Positions 1-63,953 of a stretch of DNA of 64,000 nucleotides are shown one piece after another. This DNA is from Silurus meridionalis. Lineage: Eukaryota > Chordata > Actinopteri > Siluriformes > Siluridae. Within the stretch, counting starts at the first letter, position 1, and every line of letters starts with the position of its first letter. The notes beneath the pieces are model-generated. The model was not told where the DNA came from. It did not search any database and saw nothing but the letters and a program-made list of their open reading frames with translations. Made by a program: the position numbers and the translations under genes. Where the stretch lies: assembly GCF_014805685.1 (NCBI RefSeq), contig NC_060898.1:10361501-10425500 (forward strand), in the 5' to 3' direction.

Positions 1-1094
1 TCAACTTAATTCCCCTGTAGTTACTGCAGGTCTGCACATCTCCCTTATGCTTAAAGATCGGTACCAGCACACTCCTTCTCCATTCCTCAGGCATCCTCCC
101 ACCTTCCAGAATCTTGTTAAACAATCTGGTTAAAAACTCCACTGCCAGGTATGTCATCTGGTCCAACCGACTTTCCACTCTTCATCCTCTTAATCGCTGC
201 ACTCACTTCCTACCTTACTAATCCTATCTACATCCTGCTTCACCAACTCCACATCATCCAACCTTCTCTCTCTCTGATTTTCCTCATTCATCAGCTGCTC
301 AAAATACTCCCTCCACCTTCTCAACAAATTTCCCTCTCCATCCTTTATTGCTTTAACTTGCAGCCCATCCTTCCCAGCTCGGTCCCTCGGCCTGGCCAAT
401 CGGTATAAATCCTTTTCTCCTTCCTTAGTGTCCAACCTCTCATCACTCCTGCAGTAGTTTCCCAATCACCCAACACATCTTCACCATCACCGAGCCCCTG
501 TCTGACCTCTTCCCTGAACCTCACACTACACTCTTCCTCCTTTAGTTTCCATTATCTTATTCTTCTTTCAGTCCTCACTCTCCTCCTCTTCTTCTTCGCC
601 TCCAAAACCATCCTACAGACCACCATCTGATGCTGTCTAGCTACACTGTCCCCTGCCAACACCTTACAGTCTCCAATATCCTTCAGGTTGCATCTTCTGC
701 ATAGCACATAGTCCACCTGTGTGCACCTTCCTCCACTCTTATAGGTCACCCTATGATCCTCCTTCTTCTTAAAATAAGTGTTCACCCCTGCCATTTCCAT
801 CCTTTTAGCAAAATCCACCACCATTTGCCCTTCCACATTCCTCTCCTTAAGGCCATACCTACCCATAACCTCCTCATCATTCCCTTCACCTACATGCCCA
901 TTAAAGTCTGCCCCAATCACTAATCGTTCTTTCCTAGGTACACCATCTACCACTTCATCTAATTCACTCCAGAATCTTTCCTTCTCCTCCATCTCATAGC
1001 CAACTTGTGGAGCATAGGCACTGATGACATTTATCATCATCCCTTCAACTTCCAGCTTCACGTTCATCACCCTATCAGAAACTCTCTTCATTTG
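1..1094 (-). mobile_element. RTE-like LINE fragment: endonuclease and start of reverse transcriptase
   Basis: On the minus strand, 1091 to 552 encodes an apurinic-type endonuclease segment. It contains the ISAYAPQ motif, a GADFNGHVG block and the VDYVL...QHQMVV end typical of non-LTR retrotransposons. 465 to 1 continues as the linker and the N-terminal reverse transcriptase region (GGRMPEEWR, VLVPIFK, YRGIKL), which runs out of the window edge. Frame changes and stops between segments show it is dead. The 5' side is truncated near 1094. The same family recurs at 35.58, 54.38 and 60.49 kb. RTE clade assignment is inferred from motif style; the retrotransposon identity is secure. Confidence 0.85.
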
Positions 1095-2270
1095 AGGTAG
1101 GAGTTATAGACTCCTTAAATGTACCATGTAAAAATAACTGCAGTCTCACCTCTAATCTGCTCAAGCAAAAGCCTCTACTGACAAATGTTTCTATTCAACA
1201 GTTATTGATGCCTCAGATTCATTTCAGTTAATTACTGTCATGTTACAACATAGTCCATAAGCATCTTTAGCAAAATCCATATCTTAAATTATTAGACTTT
1301 GAAATAACATTTTCTACCATTTTATTAAGCAATCATTAAACAGGTAAAAGGAAAAAGCAAATATTTAATAGCAAATATTTATAGTACCAAAGGAATTAGA
1401 CATAAAAAAACAGATATATTTTTTAATTCCCTCACAACAGTGCTGGTAGTGGGAGTGAGCATTCTGGTTTCTCTTAATCACATAAAAAATAAAAAGACAA
1501 AGGCCTGGTTGCAAAATAACACAGTGAATACGCTATTAGACTGTAAACAGCACAATGTTTAGTTAAAAATAAATATATTTAGCATTTTGGTTTAGTATAC
1601 TGCAAAATTTTTAACTAGTAATGCTGTAAGGACCGCACACAACACAATTGCCGGTAAAGAAAAATTCTCAACGATGGGTTGGTGCGATGCATCTTAAAAC
1701 AAAGTGTGCAAAGCTGAATATTGTAGTTTTATTCCACAACAGTGGAATTACATTACATGGAATTAGCAAATTAGAAATTTCTATACAGAATTTATATATT
1801 TTTCCAAAGTTGCTTTGTGACTATATCCATGTTAATAGTACCCCTGTATGCTAATAAAACTGGGCTAAATTTAATTTAGTTCCTATTTTACATAATAAAA
1901 AATCCTTTTATTAGTCTTTCTTTTTTCTTTGCCTTAAAGATAGAAAATTCAGCTTGTTGTGTTACTGAAAAAAGGTACAAACTCTGCCATTTAGAGTTAG
2001 CAAATGTAATGCTACAGCTTTTCCTTAAATAAATGGCAAATATTATTAAACATTTTCATTACCAATGACTACACAGATTTGTTTACGGAATAATCACAAC
2101 ACAAGTCTCTCTGTAAGCTCATAGTATAGCAAATCTTAATGTTTTGTGTACCAAAATGTATAAAAAAATTTTTTATAAAAAATTTCTGCCATTAAGGATT
2201 AAGCATTCTGCACATTAAGCACTATGGTATAAAAAGAAATGTTGCAAAGTCTGTCATGTGTCTATGTGCA
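1095..2270. other. 3' flank of mtmr1, AT-rich, no gene seen
   Basis: This is the downstream side of the minus-strand mtmr1 stop codon. It probably holds the 3' UTR and then intergenic DNA. It is AT-rich, and no reading frame with family similarity was seen on either strand. Confidence 0.6.
1907..1912 (-). terminator. Candidate polyadenylation signal of mtmr1
   Basis: TTTATT on the plus strand is AATAAA on the mtmr1 strand, about 360 nt past the stop codon. It is a plausible 3' end, but the region is AT-rich and other hexamers could serve. Confidence 0.35.
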
Positions 2271-24461
<22,191 letters not shown>

Positions 24462-25170
24462 GCCTCTTTGCCCAGAGCTGCATATGTTTTTAATTGGGGT
24501 TTGTAAACGTTGCGCTTCTATACTCGCTACACTTTCGAAACGACACCTCACATTTTCCTTCGATCTCTCTGGCGCTGGAAGTCGATTCCAAAAGAGTCGG
24601 TTCTCCGATTTCAGGATTTGGGAATCGACTCCTCACAAAAAACGCTTCCAGTTGCATCGCTAGAAAAGCAGATCACGACGGTGTCTGACACGTGTCGCTT
24701 TGTGTGTTCACTGACACTTTAATTTTCGCATAAAGCAAAACTAGGCAATACTCAGAAGCCATGTGCATGTTTAGTTCATTTTTCCATCCCAGGTGTAAAT
24801 ACACTGCTGATAAATATATTCAAACTAAATATATTCAAATTGTTTGCTAACCATTTACTCAAAACAACATACAAAGTAAGTTATAGGCTTGATCTATGCT
24901 TAGAGCCCTCACATGACATATCCAGACTTCTGGAATCAAAATCAGAGTCGACTCCAACATTTCCCAAACAAAGCCCCCCCAATGAGATCTGACAAAGCCT
25001 CATGCCAACGTCATCGCGGTAAGACCCTAAATGGACGACATTACCCAAGATGCAACGCAAAATCATTTCTCAGCAGCGGTAAATTCAGTCACAGTGTGGG
25101 CGGAATTATTAACAAAAGAACAAGCTTGGCGGAGAGTATAGAAGGCGTAGAAAGCGTACTCTAATGCCTT
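24462..25170 (-). promoter_or_regulatory. mtmr1: Likely mtmr1 promoter and 5' UTR region
   Basis: The stretch upstream of the mtmr1 start is richer in CpG than its surroundings (for example GACGGTGTC, GTCATCGCGG, GGGCGGAATT). CATTACCCAAGATGCAAC at about 25040 resembles the ZNF143/Staf core CCCA-NN-ATGC. No TATA box is evident. The promoter role rests on position and composition. Confidence 0.4.
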
Positions 25171-28100
25171 TTATTAAGATGTAACAATTCATTTGTAATG
25201 TTAAGTCAGCGATTTCCTCCTAAACACTGAACCTGTGCGTGTCTTTTCTTCAAAGCACGTACGTATTTATTCTCGTGGTTTATTGTATGTTAACATGGAT
25301 AGTTCCATTATTTGTCAGATGTAAATGGGGTTGTGATAGTATTTTTTTGTTTATAAATATAGTTATTCATAGCATATAACCTTATAACCATATTGTTGTA
25401 GTTTTATCAGGGTTCAGGAGGAACGTTTCATTTCACTGTGTACTGTGTCAGCTATATATGGTTGAAATGACAATAAAAGCTTATTGACTTGACTTATAGC
25501 TTATGTATTGTTCTATTCTGTTATACTGATTCTGTGTGAGTTTATGGCACACACTGAACTGCTCAACAGTAAACAAACTAGCAGAGACACACCATCACCA
25601 ACCAGTGCAACACACTATTGTTTCCTCAGACAAGGTAAACAAGAAAGATGCCCAAATTGTAATATTCTTATAAAAATGTAAGATAAACAGAACAGCCAAA
25701 ACAGGACTTTAATTCCACATTTCATCTTAAAAGCCATTGTATTAACCAAACAAATAGCATATTTCCTGTAGTTAAAGCAGCAAAAGACTTGGGGAGAAAA
25801 ACATAAAAGTGGTCTCTTGCCATACCAGTGCACAAATATCATATCAGTAATAAGCTGCACATCCTCTGCTGAAACAATCTACCTGAAAGATTTTAATGTT
25901 TAGCAAAGAAAGAAAAACGACAGGCTTTACTCAGCAGCAGCTTGCCAACAGTACTGTTGGCATCCCTCTTAAAAATGAGCCCAATGCATCCTATTTTAGC
26001 TGGGTGGGACACTTAATGTTTTTACGACACAAAATTAAGCACATGGCATTGTCCCTGTGCCAATTTGTAGTTTTTGTGTGGAAAAGTGCATGGCAGCTAT
26101 TTTAAACAGAGACTCGGTTATTTTAGGTCGTCTCCAGTGCTGAAGAATTGCCACAAGGTTCCACAGATACAGTAAGAGGAGGAGGATTCACAGATGACAG
26201 TCCTGTGTACAACCATGTGCACATGGCATGTTACATTCTTCAGATCAAGAAGATGCCTGCCATTTTACTGATGTCCACGTGTTGTCTATCAGAAAAATGC
26301 AGTACTCTGGAAATGTTCAAACTGATATTAAAGGGTGACCTTTGGACAATCAAGCGATTTGTCAATAATAGACAGACCAGTGCCACTATTTTCCAGAACT
26401 GCAACCTACCTGGAATCTTAAGTACAAGGTGTCATAATCCTAGTTATTTGTTATTGAGTATTTGCTAATGTAAAAAAAACTAAAACATGTCCCCCACTTA
26501 ACCAAATCACAAGCTAAAACATCAAGATTGGGCCAAGAAATACAAAAAGACTGATTATTTACAAAGCTTTTATGGACAGGTGAAATGAGAGTTTGACCAG
26601 ATGCCTTGGCCACAGTGGACATGGAGCACCATTTTGAGTAAGGCAACAGAAAGGTGGGGATGGTGTGAAGTGATGGTGGGCTTCAGAATAATGTAATTTT
26701 TCTACTTTCTCTTTTATTTTTTTAATAAACATTCTTAATAAACGATTGTAATATCAGGCGGCAACATAACAAACTGAGGTGGCTGCACTGCATGTACCTA
26801 TTCATTTATTTATAATCTGATATGATTAAATACAGTGTATTTGACATTACATGCCTATACACTGTCTTTAAGTTTTATCTGTAACATCATAGAGAAAATA
26901 ACCTTTCATTTTTGCAGGCCAATTAATAACCACTTTTTTGCATTACTTGCTTGGTTAATGTTAATTTCAACATGTGAAATTCTATTTGAAATGAAAAAGT
27001 TCTACATGTTCTCATTAGTTCATGTAGTATGAACTAACAAATAATATTTTATTATATTTAATACACACATTTTTTCATCTTGACACGTTCAATGTTTTTT
27101 TTTCTTCAAGCCAAATTTTTCTTTTAAACTCTTGTCATTAAATCAAAAACATAAAAGATAAAAAAAAAAATCTCAAAATTTCACATAGATACCACTATAG
27201 CAGCTTGTATGCTTTATGTGGGCACAAAATAACTGGCTTTTAAACTGGTTTAATTTAAACATTAGCATTGAATCTCAAAGGAAAAACCTAGGACTTGGAT
27301 TACAGCTGGTTCATCATGCTCATTAATCAACTCAAGAGATCACTGTTCATTTATATTCTATTGTAAAATAAAAAAAGACAAAACCAAACGCAAATTTTAT
27401 TCAATTATGGGAGCTTCTGTTCTACTCCAGAATTATGCAAAAATTGAGTTTGTTGCAGGTCTAGAACAAAGATGTCAAATTGTCAAATTCAAAGAACAAG
27501 AAATTTAGAACAATGTGTTAAAAGTGAATAAAATGCAAATTGTGTATTGCTTTTATTTCCATATTTCAGATGAAGTGGAAGCATAACATTTAATTCCAAA
27601 TCAAAACATTAACAAAGTCTGCATAACTCTTTTACAGGAAGCAATTAAACAGAATATTAATCTTCAAAAGCAGCATCAAAATTTGTCTCTTTATACTCCA
27701 ACACTGCTAAACTAAATATTTTTTAAGATGTAACTTCACTTTAAGCTACTGAACTAATATTTAGCTGCATAAAATTCTTGATAACTGCTGCACATTTGCG
27801 TTGCATTGATTAAACCAATTTTTGGCACCTAGAAACAGGTTTTTCAGCCCAGGATGAACAGATTGAAATTCTGTGACCACTTTTAATGTCAGAAGGGTTG
27901 AGGTCAGGGGTTCGAGCTCGCCATTCCATTAACTCAATCCTTTGGAACCAAGATGCTGATCACTTTCTAGGTGTTTGGGGTCATTTTCTTGTTAAAACAG
28001 CATATGAAAAACATCTCCAGATGTGGTGCTTTACAGGGGTTTCTTGTTGATAAATGATATTGCTGATAACATTTCGATGAAAAGTCTTCTGACTGTATCA

Positions 28101-28664
28101 GTAATGACAGGTCATTTTAGATTATCTTTGAGCTTTCTGTATGTGATGTTTGCTGAATCTTTACCATTCCCACTATTCAGTTTTAAGGGTGTGGTGTTTT
28201 TTTTTTTTGCCATTTTAAAGCATTTGAGATCATTTTAACTGAGCATACTATAATCTGCTGTACTTCTTTAAACGTTTCCCTTCTCTAGTTAAGTTTCAAT
28301 TAAATTTTGTGATTTCTTTAAATATTTGGTTCTGCCAGTTTTACTTAGTCATTCAGAAGAAAATGTGTGAAACATTTTTTTATTTTTATTAATCCCTTTC
28401 AATGAATGAACACATTTAACTACCGGTACATCTACAAGTATATTATTTGCTGCTTACTGTCAAGAAAGACCGTAAGACCGTTTTTTACTTTTTTATTTGC
28501 AACACATTGCGTTTTTTATTCTTTAATATACATTCATCCTTTTAAATATTGCAAGTAAATGAATATTTGGTGTCAGTGAATAAGAAAAATGGCTGTTAAA
28601 AGGTTACAGTCGATCACAGATGTCGATCACAGATGTGCTTGTATGAAAGTACATTGACTGCATT
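25171..28664. other. mtmr1-eola1 spacer
   Basis: It is AT-rich with no supported gene. A LINE/SINE-type tail (TGACAATAAAAGCTTATTGACTTGACTT) ends near 25496. The stretch about 27780-28250 has wording like the antisense of old DNA transposons (GTGTTTGGGGTCATTTTCTT), but no frame or termini. A 13-bp direct duplication TCGATCACAGATG occurs twice in tandem near 28610-28635. Confidence 0.5.
28515..28520 (-). terminator. Candidate polyadenylation signal of eola1
   Basis: TTTATT on the plus strand is AATAAA on the gene strand, about 145 nt after the eola1 stop codon. Confidence 0.4.
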
Positions 28665-57817
<29,153 letters not shown>

Positions 57818-58200
57818 TGTGTGCTGTGTTTGTTCACTGCTAGTCTGCAATACACGGACGTGCTTTCGGTTAGGAAGCTGTTGTTCACACGAGGCACAGT
57901 GTGTCGCTACTTCCTCGTTAGCGTCAAGTGTGCAGCAGCTGGAAATAAAATGGCTCCGGTATATTATTCCGCTATTCTGTCATGAGGTGCTCTGTGCATG
58001 GCGGCTAGGAATTACATTATATCACGAAACGTTCACCCATGCGGACACGGTGTTCTCAGGATCCATGCAGGCTCACTTCTACACGCAGAGCTCGGGCGGA
58101 ACTTCTACTTGTTTAATTGAAAGCCTGCGGATGAGGCGACACCGCAACACCGACATGCAGTAGAATAAAAAATATAAATATTAAAAAAAAAACGAGCTTT
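57818..58200 (-). promoter_or_regulatory. map4k2: Likely map4k2 promoter and 5' UTR
   Basis: A CpG-richer stretch (ACACGGACGTGC, GTTAGCGTCAAG, GCGGACACGG, CTCGGGCGGAAC, GAGGCGACACCGC) lies immediately upstream of the first coding exon on the minus strand. No TATA box is evident. The promoter role rests on position and composition. Confidence 0.4.
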
Positions 58201-60472
58201 TTCATCAGACATCCGAAGTGTATTTCGCCCATATAAATAAGCTTTCATCCTGAACATGTAGCGCATTTCAGGGCTTTATTTCACACTATAAACGGTGTGT
58301 GCAGATGTAGTTAAGCTTCTTCGGCAGCACAAGTTCCTAACTGGCACCATGTTTACACATGATACAGTAGAGCTGAGATCATGTGTCCACCACTACCACC
58401 TGTAGGATTTTCAGAGTAAATGCGTTGTTTTAAATCAAAGTACTGGATTTTATTTGAGTTTAAATACTGAATCTTATTAAAGTAATAAAATAAAAAAAAA
58501 CGCATACATGTGTGCAGATACAGTAGCACCTCTCTGTATACCGCTACAGAAATCAAAGGGGATTTCACTAAACAATGCATTGAATTACTGTTTATTATTA
58601 TTATGTTCTGCTGTTCATTTCACCACTAGGATTTAGATCCAACTGTGGTCTTTACTGTACTACAACAGTACATTCTGGTAGCCCTGATATGGACTTTGCC
58701 CCTGGCAACATTAAAGTCTTGTTGTACCCTAAATCAGGTTACGTTCTGAAGGTAGCTTCCTCTGCTGCTCAGTCTGTGGTTTTAAGAGCTTTCTTTCTAC
58801 TACCAATTCAGTTAGTTGAATTGAAACTGCTCTATTTAGTATGCCCAGTGCATGCTGTTGGGACCTACATACTGTAGATTGCACTTGCAATGTAATCAAT
58901 TGTTCCTTTATTTAGGTGGAGGCCAAAACAACTTGCTTCACTCAGTTTTCCCACAGCTTTTGCAACCAGGAGTGTGGCTCACCAGAGGCATGCACCTAAT
59001 CATGGGGCAGGCCCCCTTGGGGTGGGTCCGTTCTTGATTGCCCACAAACTTATGTTTAGACTTTCACTTTTTCTGCTTGGCACGCATTAGCAGTATTGCA
59101 CATTTGGTACTGTTTTCCCATAGCTCGAGCTCCTTATGTTGCGTTTATTGACTGACCACTGAGGAAGGAACAAAATGCTGCATAACTTGCCATACTTCTG
59201 ATGCTGGCTACATCTTCCCTGAGAGAGGTCTGGGTATATGATGATGCAGATGTCTTTTTGTGGTGCTGGTGATGTTGTAAGCAATTTGCATTATTGTAGT
59301 TATGCTTCAGACACTTGACTCTGAGGTGTTCTCCATAGTGTCAGGGAACAGGGTTACATAAATAACCTAGATGTTTCTTTTGGGATTTCCGGTTACCTCC
59401 CCGCTCCTATCAACATGATGAAAGGATGACCACTACAAAATCACCCAGATGTATAAACAAATACTTTTTACATTTTTGGGTGAAAATAAAATGCACCAAG
59501 GCTAACATAAAAATATTAATGTAATGTAATTAGCAAGAAGGAAACAAATGGATAAAACTAATTAGATTTGACCTTTGGGTACAAGAAAATTATATACTGT
59601 ACATGTTTTTCCCATTTTGTAGCTTTTTGCCAAACATTTCACAGCAGCAAATGCAAACAGTTTAATGTTGGCACTGGATTCTCAGAAATTCAATTGTTAA
59701 ATTTTTGCTCATTTATAAACAATGATCTGTTGTTAAGAGCATTAAAACCTTCATTTTTGCTCTTCATCTGGGAGCCATTTCTTTCCCCAGGAGTATATGA
59801 ATGTTTGTTCATTGTGCCCTGGAATAGACTCAGGAACTTTTGTGACATTTACAATAATGTAAAATGTAAATAAAAACCGTTTACAGTTTGTATACATCTG
59901 CTTAACAGTTCTGGGCCTTCTTTGTCATATTTATTGTTACATGACGTGTCAAATATTTTCAGTTGGTGAAAGGCCTGAAATGCAGGTAGGTCAGTTCAGC
60001 ACTCAGACTCTTGCAATGTGAAGCCATGTCTTGCTGGAATATGCGAGGCCTTCCCTATAAAAAAAAAAAAAAGGTGCATGCCTCACTTTTTAGAGCCTCT
60101 TTGTCCACAGGGTTGTCGTGCATGCAGCCAGTAGCATTGCCTGAGCTAATCATATATGATATTGTCCAAAAGCAGTTTGACAGAGAGATGCACCACATCC
60201 TGGCCCAAGTTAGGACTCCTGTTTTAATAGATTCCGTCACAGAGGTCCATCACTAATACACTGCCAGCATCAAAATTAACAATGTGTTGTCTTTGTAATA
60301 ACAGCACTCAGTGCTATGCTTGCAAGCCAGACCAACTTGCTCATCTGTCATCTGATTAGTCATGCTTAGGACATTGTAAACATAATTCTTGTAGATTTCT
60401 AAAAGGAAAAAAAAGTTTAGTTTATAGTTTTTTTATGTCAAAATTCCGTATAATTTAGTTTAATTTCGTTTC
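58201..60472. other. map4k2-rnf145 spacer, first part
   Basis: It holds no supported gene. 58516-58550 (ACAGTAGCACCTCTCTGTAT ACCG) resembles a TIR terminus. 59930-60240 resembles the interior of the mariner-like family whose ends appear at 37.8 and 40.2 kb (AAGCCATGTCTTGCTGGAAT). The rest is unremarkable AT-rich DNA. Confidence 0.45.
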
Positions 60473-60484
60473 ATTTACAAACTC

Positions 60485-60918
60485 TTCTTCTTCCGGTTTC
60501 TCCCATTAGGAGTCGCCACAGTGGATCATCCGTCTCCATTCCCCTCTGTCCTCTACATCTGCCTCTTTTACACCAACTACCTGCATGTCTTCCCTCACCA
60601 CATCCATAAACCTCCCCCTTGGTCTTCCTCTTTTCCTCCTTCCTAGTGGCTCCATCCTCAGCATTCTCCTACCGATATACCCCATGTCCCTCCTCTGTAC
60701 ATGTCCAAACCATCTCAATCTCGCTTCCCTCACCTTGTCTCCAAAACGTCCTACATGCGCTGTCCCTCTAATAAACTCATTTATAATCCTGTCTATCCTC
60801 GTCACTCCCAACGAAAACCTTAACATCTTTAGCTCCGCTACCTCCAGCTTCACCTCCCGTCTCTTACTCAATGCCACTGTCTCTAAATCATACAACATCG
60901 TAGGTCTCACCACAGTCT
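60485..60918 (-). mobile_element. 5'-truncated RTE-like LINE with 12-bp target duplication
   Basis: On the minus strand it encodes MVRPTMLYDLETVALSKRRE through HVQRRDMGYIGRRMLRMEP to the stop and ends with a GAAGAAG tail. ATTTACAAACTC occurs exactly at both borders (60473-60484 and 60919-60930), a clean target-site duplication. The last 135 codons are open, so it is fairly young. Confidence 0.92.
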
Positions 60919-60930
60919 ATTTACAAACTC

Positions 60931-61750
60931 ATGGTCGTGAAACATTTGCGCCATCGCGCGGTTGTTTTTTTTTCTCGTGTTCTGGCGCTTGATGCAAGAG
61001 CATGCGCAGTGCAGAGGAACGTTTGTAATGGCTGCCAGATGGTATAAGTGAGACTTGATATATCTTATCGTCTTTTGGAAAACCCTTGGATATAATAGAC
61101 TATTAACACTGAACAAACAGTGTTAAAATGGTGTATGTCTGTACGGAGACATACAAGAAGATTGTGCTGGACAGTGACAAAGTAAACTGATATCATGTAA
61201 GTGTTCAGGTTGTCAGTAGAGGCAGTGTTTATACGGAACATATTACTATATACAACGCTGCTAGCTGGGGTGGGTTCAGCTAAGCTAACAGCCACTCTGT
61301 TTGAAACTAAACCAAAGCAGAACTGGGAAGCTACTTGGTTTTAACGTGCTGCTTGACTTTCAGGGATTCTCAGGACAGAGTATTACTATAGATGTCAGAC
61401 TTTACAATTTAGTAACGTGAGAACAAACATTATCCACAGTAACAGTTTGGTATAGATGCTGAGTTGCTTAGCTAGCTAATATTACCCCGCCTCCGGGCAG
61501 CTTTATTACAACCGAAACTCTTAAAACTTGTCGCATGTTTTCAAGTATAATCTTCCCACGATATTCCCGGTGATTCTTTTTTTTTATACCGCATTTGTTT
61601 GTGCTTCTTTTAATTACTTCCAGTATGCTTTGTCCAGAGACTTAATTTTGAATTCGTGGGGTTACTATAGTTCACGATGGCGGACACGGGGCGATTAGGA
61701 AGCGCTTATTACAGCCTTAAACAATCTTTTCTTAATAGTGTGGAAACGAC
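60931..61750 (+). promoter_or_regulatory. rnf145: Likely rnf145 upstream region and 5' exon area
   Basis: It is CpG-richer than its surroundings. GAGCATGCGCAGTGC near 61000 resembles an NRF1 half-site pair, and ACGATGGCGGAC near 61676 resembles a YY1 site. Candidate donors (AA gtgaga at 61048, AT gtaagt near 61197) could end an untranslated first exon. It sits about 2 to 2.8 kb before the first coding exon. Position and composition only. Confidence 0.35.
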
Positions 61751-63757
61751 ACAAGAAATTACAGCGAACATATCAGATATATAAACAATGTGCTTCATTT
61801 ACAAGTTTTGCAGGTTTTGAATAGTTGTTAACCTGTAAACCTGTTACTTTTCATTAAGTCAGTATGAAGGCGTTACAGTTTTTCTCAGCTGCTTTGGAGC
61901 ATTTCTCGAATCATCCTTAATATTTGCAAACCAGTAAGTGCATTTCTCAAAAACAATTTGTAGAACCAGCACAATACACTGGATTTCTAGCAAAAGCCTG
62001 TACCTTTCTAAAAATCCTTAGTTCATCGCTCAAAAGTAAGCATTTGTGTCATTGAACATCTCATTCCCATCTGAATAAAAAGTTCATTTTATCATTGTTC
62101 ATAAACAGGATCATCATCATGTTTAGTCGTGTTGTCAGTATGACTGCACGCAGTTTCAGTATTTCTTGATATAAACTACGGTTTGGGTTACAATGATTAA
62201 AAATGCACATTTCATTTCCTTCTGAACGCCATCTATGAATTTCACCAGCAAACATTAATTTATTTGATTTGCATATTTTATTTATATTGATTGCAAGAGA
62301 CCGGGCAGGATTCACGCTTTTACTGTGTTCATTTATTTTTCATTTGTTCATCCATTTTCAGAACTGTACTCTTCAATTGAATGTTCACAAGATTCACCTT
62401 TGACTTGTTTTAGAGAACTGGTTGATCTGATGCCATACACTGTCCTTCATTAGTGCCATTCAAGATTCATCTGCCCAATTCATGTCACATTTGCAAATAA
62501 AAGTTTCATAGAAATTTTAGATTACAGATGACATCTGGTTCAACCATTTTGCATTCAATGAATGGGGTTAAGACCATTCATGTGAAAAAAGTACAATATA
62601 TTTTGATCAAGATGACATAAACAACTGATAATGTAGAAAACAGCAGACAGTTGTACACAATCAATTAAATGAATGTACCAAAGCATTTGCAATTTGACCA
62701 AATCAACAATAAATGTTCTTATGAAGAGCTCAAATGACTAAACGATGTGGAGGTTGAACAAATAGTTTTGAGGATTTCATTTCAGATCTGAGAAACGTGC
62801 CAAAGCAACTGAGAAAAAACTATAAGCTGGTGCCCCAGCCGAGGATGTACATGTGTATAGGCTCAACCCCTTTAAAAAAAAGCAACATCATATCTAATAA
62901 ATGCTGAATATTAAAATGACTAGAGAATCAAAAATAAATGACTACTGACTGAGATCTTTAATAAAAAATGTAAAATAACTCACCATGACAGCTTTAGAAC
63001 ATTCATTGTGCTATAGATTATCATGTCACTGACAGATTTGAGGCATTAAATTGTTCCTGTACACTGCATTTCAAATCCATATTTACTGCGTATATCAGCG
63101 AATTAGAAATGTGCTGCATTTGTGAAGTCTTTTGCTCATTGACTTATACAAGACATGTCCTGTACAGGACCAATTTATCATCATCACCACCATCAAAGCC
63201 AAAGAGGTCTTTCATTAGATTAGATTAGATAAAAAACTTATGAGTTAAAACTTTTTTGTTACTGCATACGTGATGGAACAAGCCAACGGAATACAGTTGG
63301 ACTTGTACAAACCTTTATTTATGTTACAATTGTCCATTGACTTAAAATTTTATTATTATTTTTATTAATATAGCTTTATTGTTTTGCTTTTAAATCTTTA
63401 AGTTTGGGTGGTTTGTAAATAATGAGCATTATATATATGGGATAATCAGATTTAAATACATCTTGTCCCTTACTGAGAAAACAGTTGCCAGACTCATTCT
63501 GTGAGTATGTTGCTTGTTAATCGGTGTAGAATGGATCTTTATGCATGCTGAATGTCAGCTGTACCTTTGCAATGTTTTTAAATGCACTTTCTTATGTAAG
63601 AAGCAACATAATGCAGGGTTGGATTCAGTTCGTCATGGCTAGCGCACATTTTTCAATACCTGCATGCTTGGTATTTTGTGGCCCTATGATTAGAATTATC
63701 TTGCATATTAAGTTGTTCTCATTCTCTCTCTCCCTCCCTCCCTCTATCTCTCTCCTT
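61751..63757. other. Probable rnf145 5' intron, no gene seen
   Basis: An AT-rich stretch between the CpG-richer area and the acceptor of the first coding exon. No frame with recognisable similarity and no complete repeat were seen. It ends in a CT-rich run (63717-63757) that forms the polypyrimidine tract of the acceptor. Confidence 0.5.
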
Positions 63758-63769
63758 CAGCTAGTGGCA

Positions 63770-63953
63770 ATGGCAGTGTGGGAGCGTGTGGAGGCTGTGC
63801 TGAATGTGGGCCTCCGGGTGCCCAGCATCATGTTGCTGGAGGTGCTGTACCGCTGGGATGTTAGCTCCTTTTTCCAGAAGATTCAGAGGAGCAGTCTGAA
63901 TAACAACCCCCTCTTTCAGTATAAGTACCTGGCTCTGTACCTAAACTATTTGG
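63770..63953 (+). CDS. rnf145: RNF145, first coding exon (gene continues beyond window)
   Basis: The frame MAVWERVEAVLNVGLRVPSI is followed by MLLEVLYRWDVSSFFQKIQR and NNPLFQYKYLALYLNYLG. This matches the N-terminus of RNF145, an ER-resident multi-pass E3 ubiquitin ligase with a sterol-sensing-like TRC8 domain and a C-terminal RING. Family members act in sterol control. The exon has an acceptor (ctctccttcag) at 63760, an ATG in good context (GCAATGG), and ends at donor GG|gtacgta in phase 1. The next exon should encode the first membrane span. Only 61 codons are in the window; the a/b paralogue is not decided. Confidence 0.93.

Noticed and set aside
151..408. 85-codon plus-strand frame at the left edge
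   Set aside because: It is the antisense of the minus-strand LINE coding region; Leu/Pro/Ser-rich content follows from reversed purine-rich LINE sequence.
26148..26468. 106-codon plus frame in the mtmr1-eola1 spacer
   Set aside because: Low-complexity mix with no motif, and no promoter or splice context.
58689..59037. Two short plus frames upstream of rnf145
   Set aside because: No similarity and no splice logic; considered chance frames, possibly in old transposon sequence.
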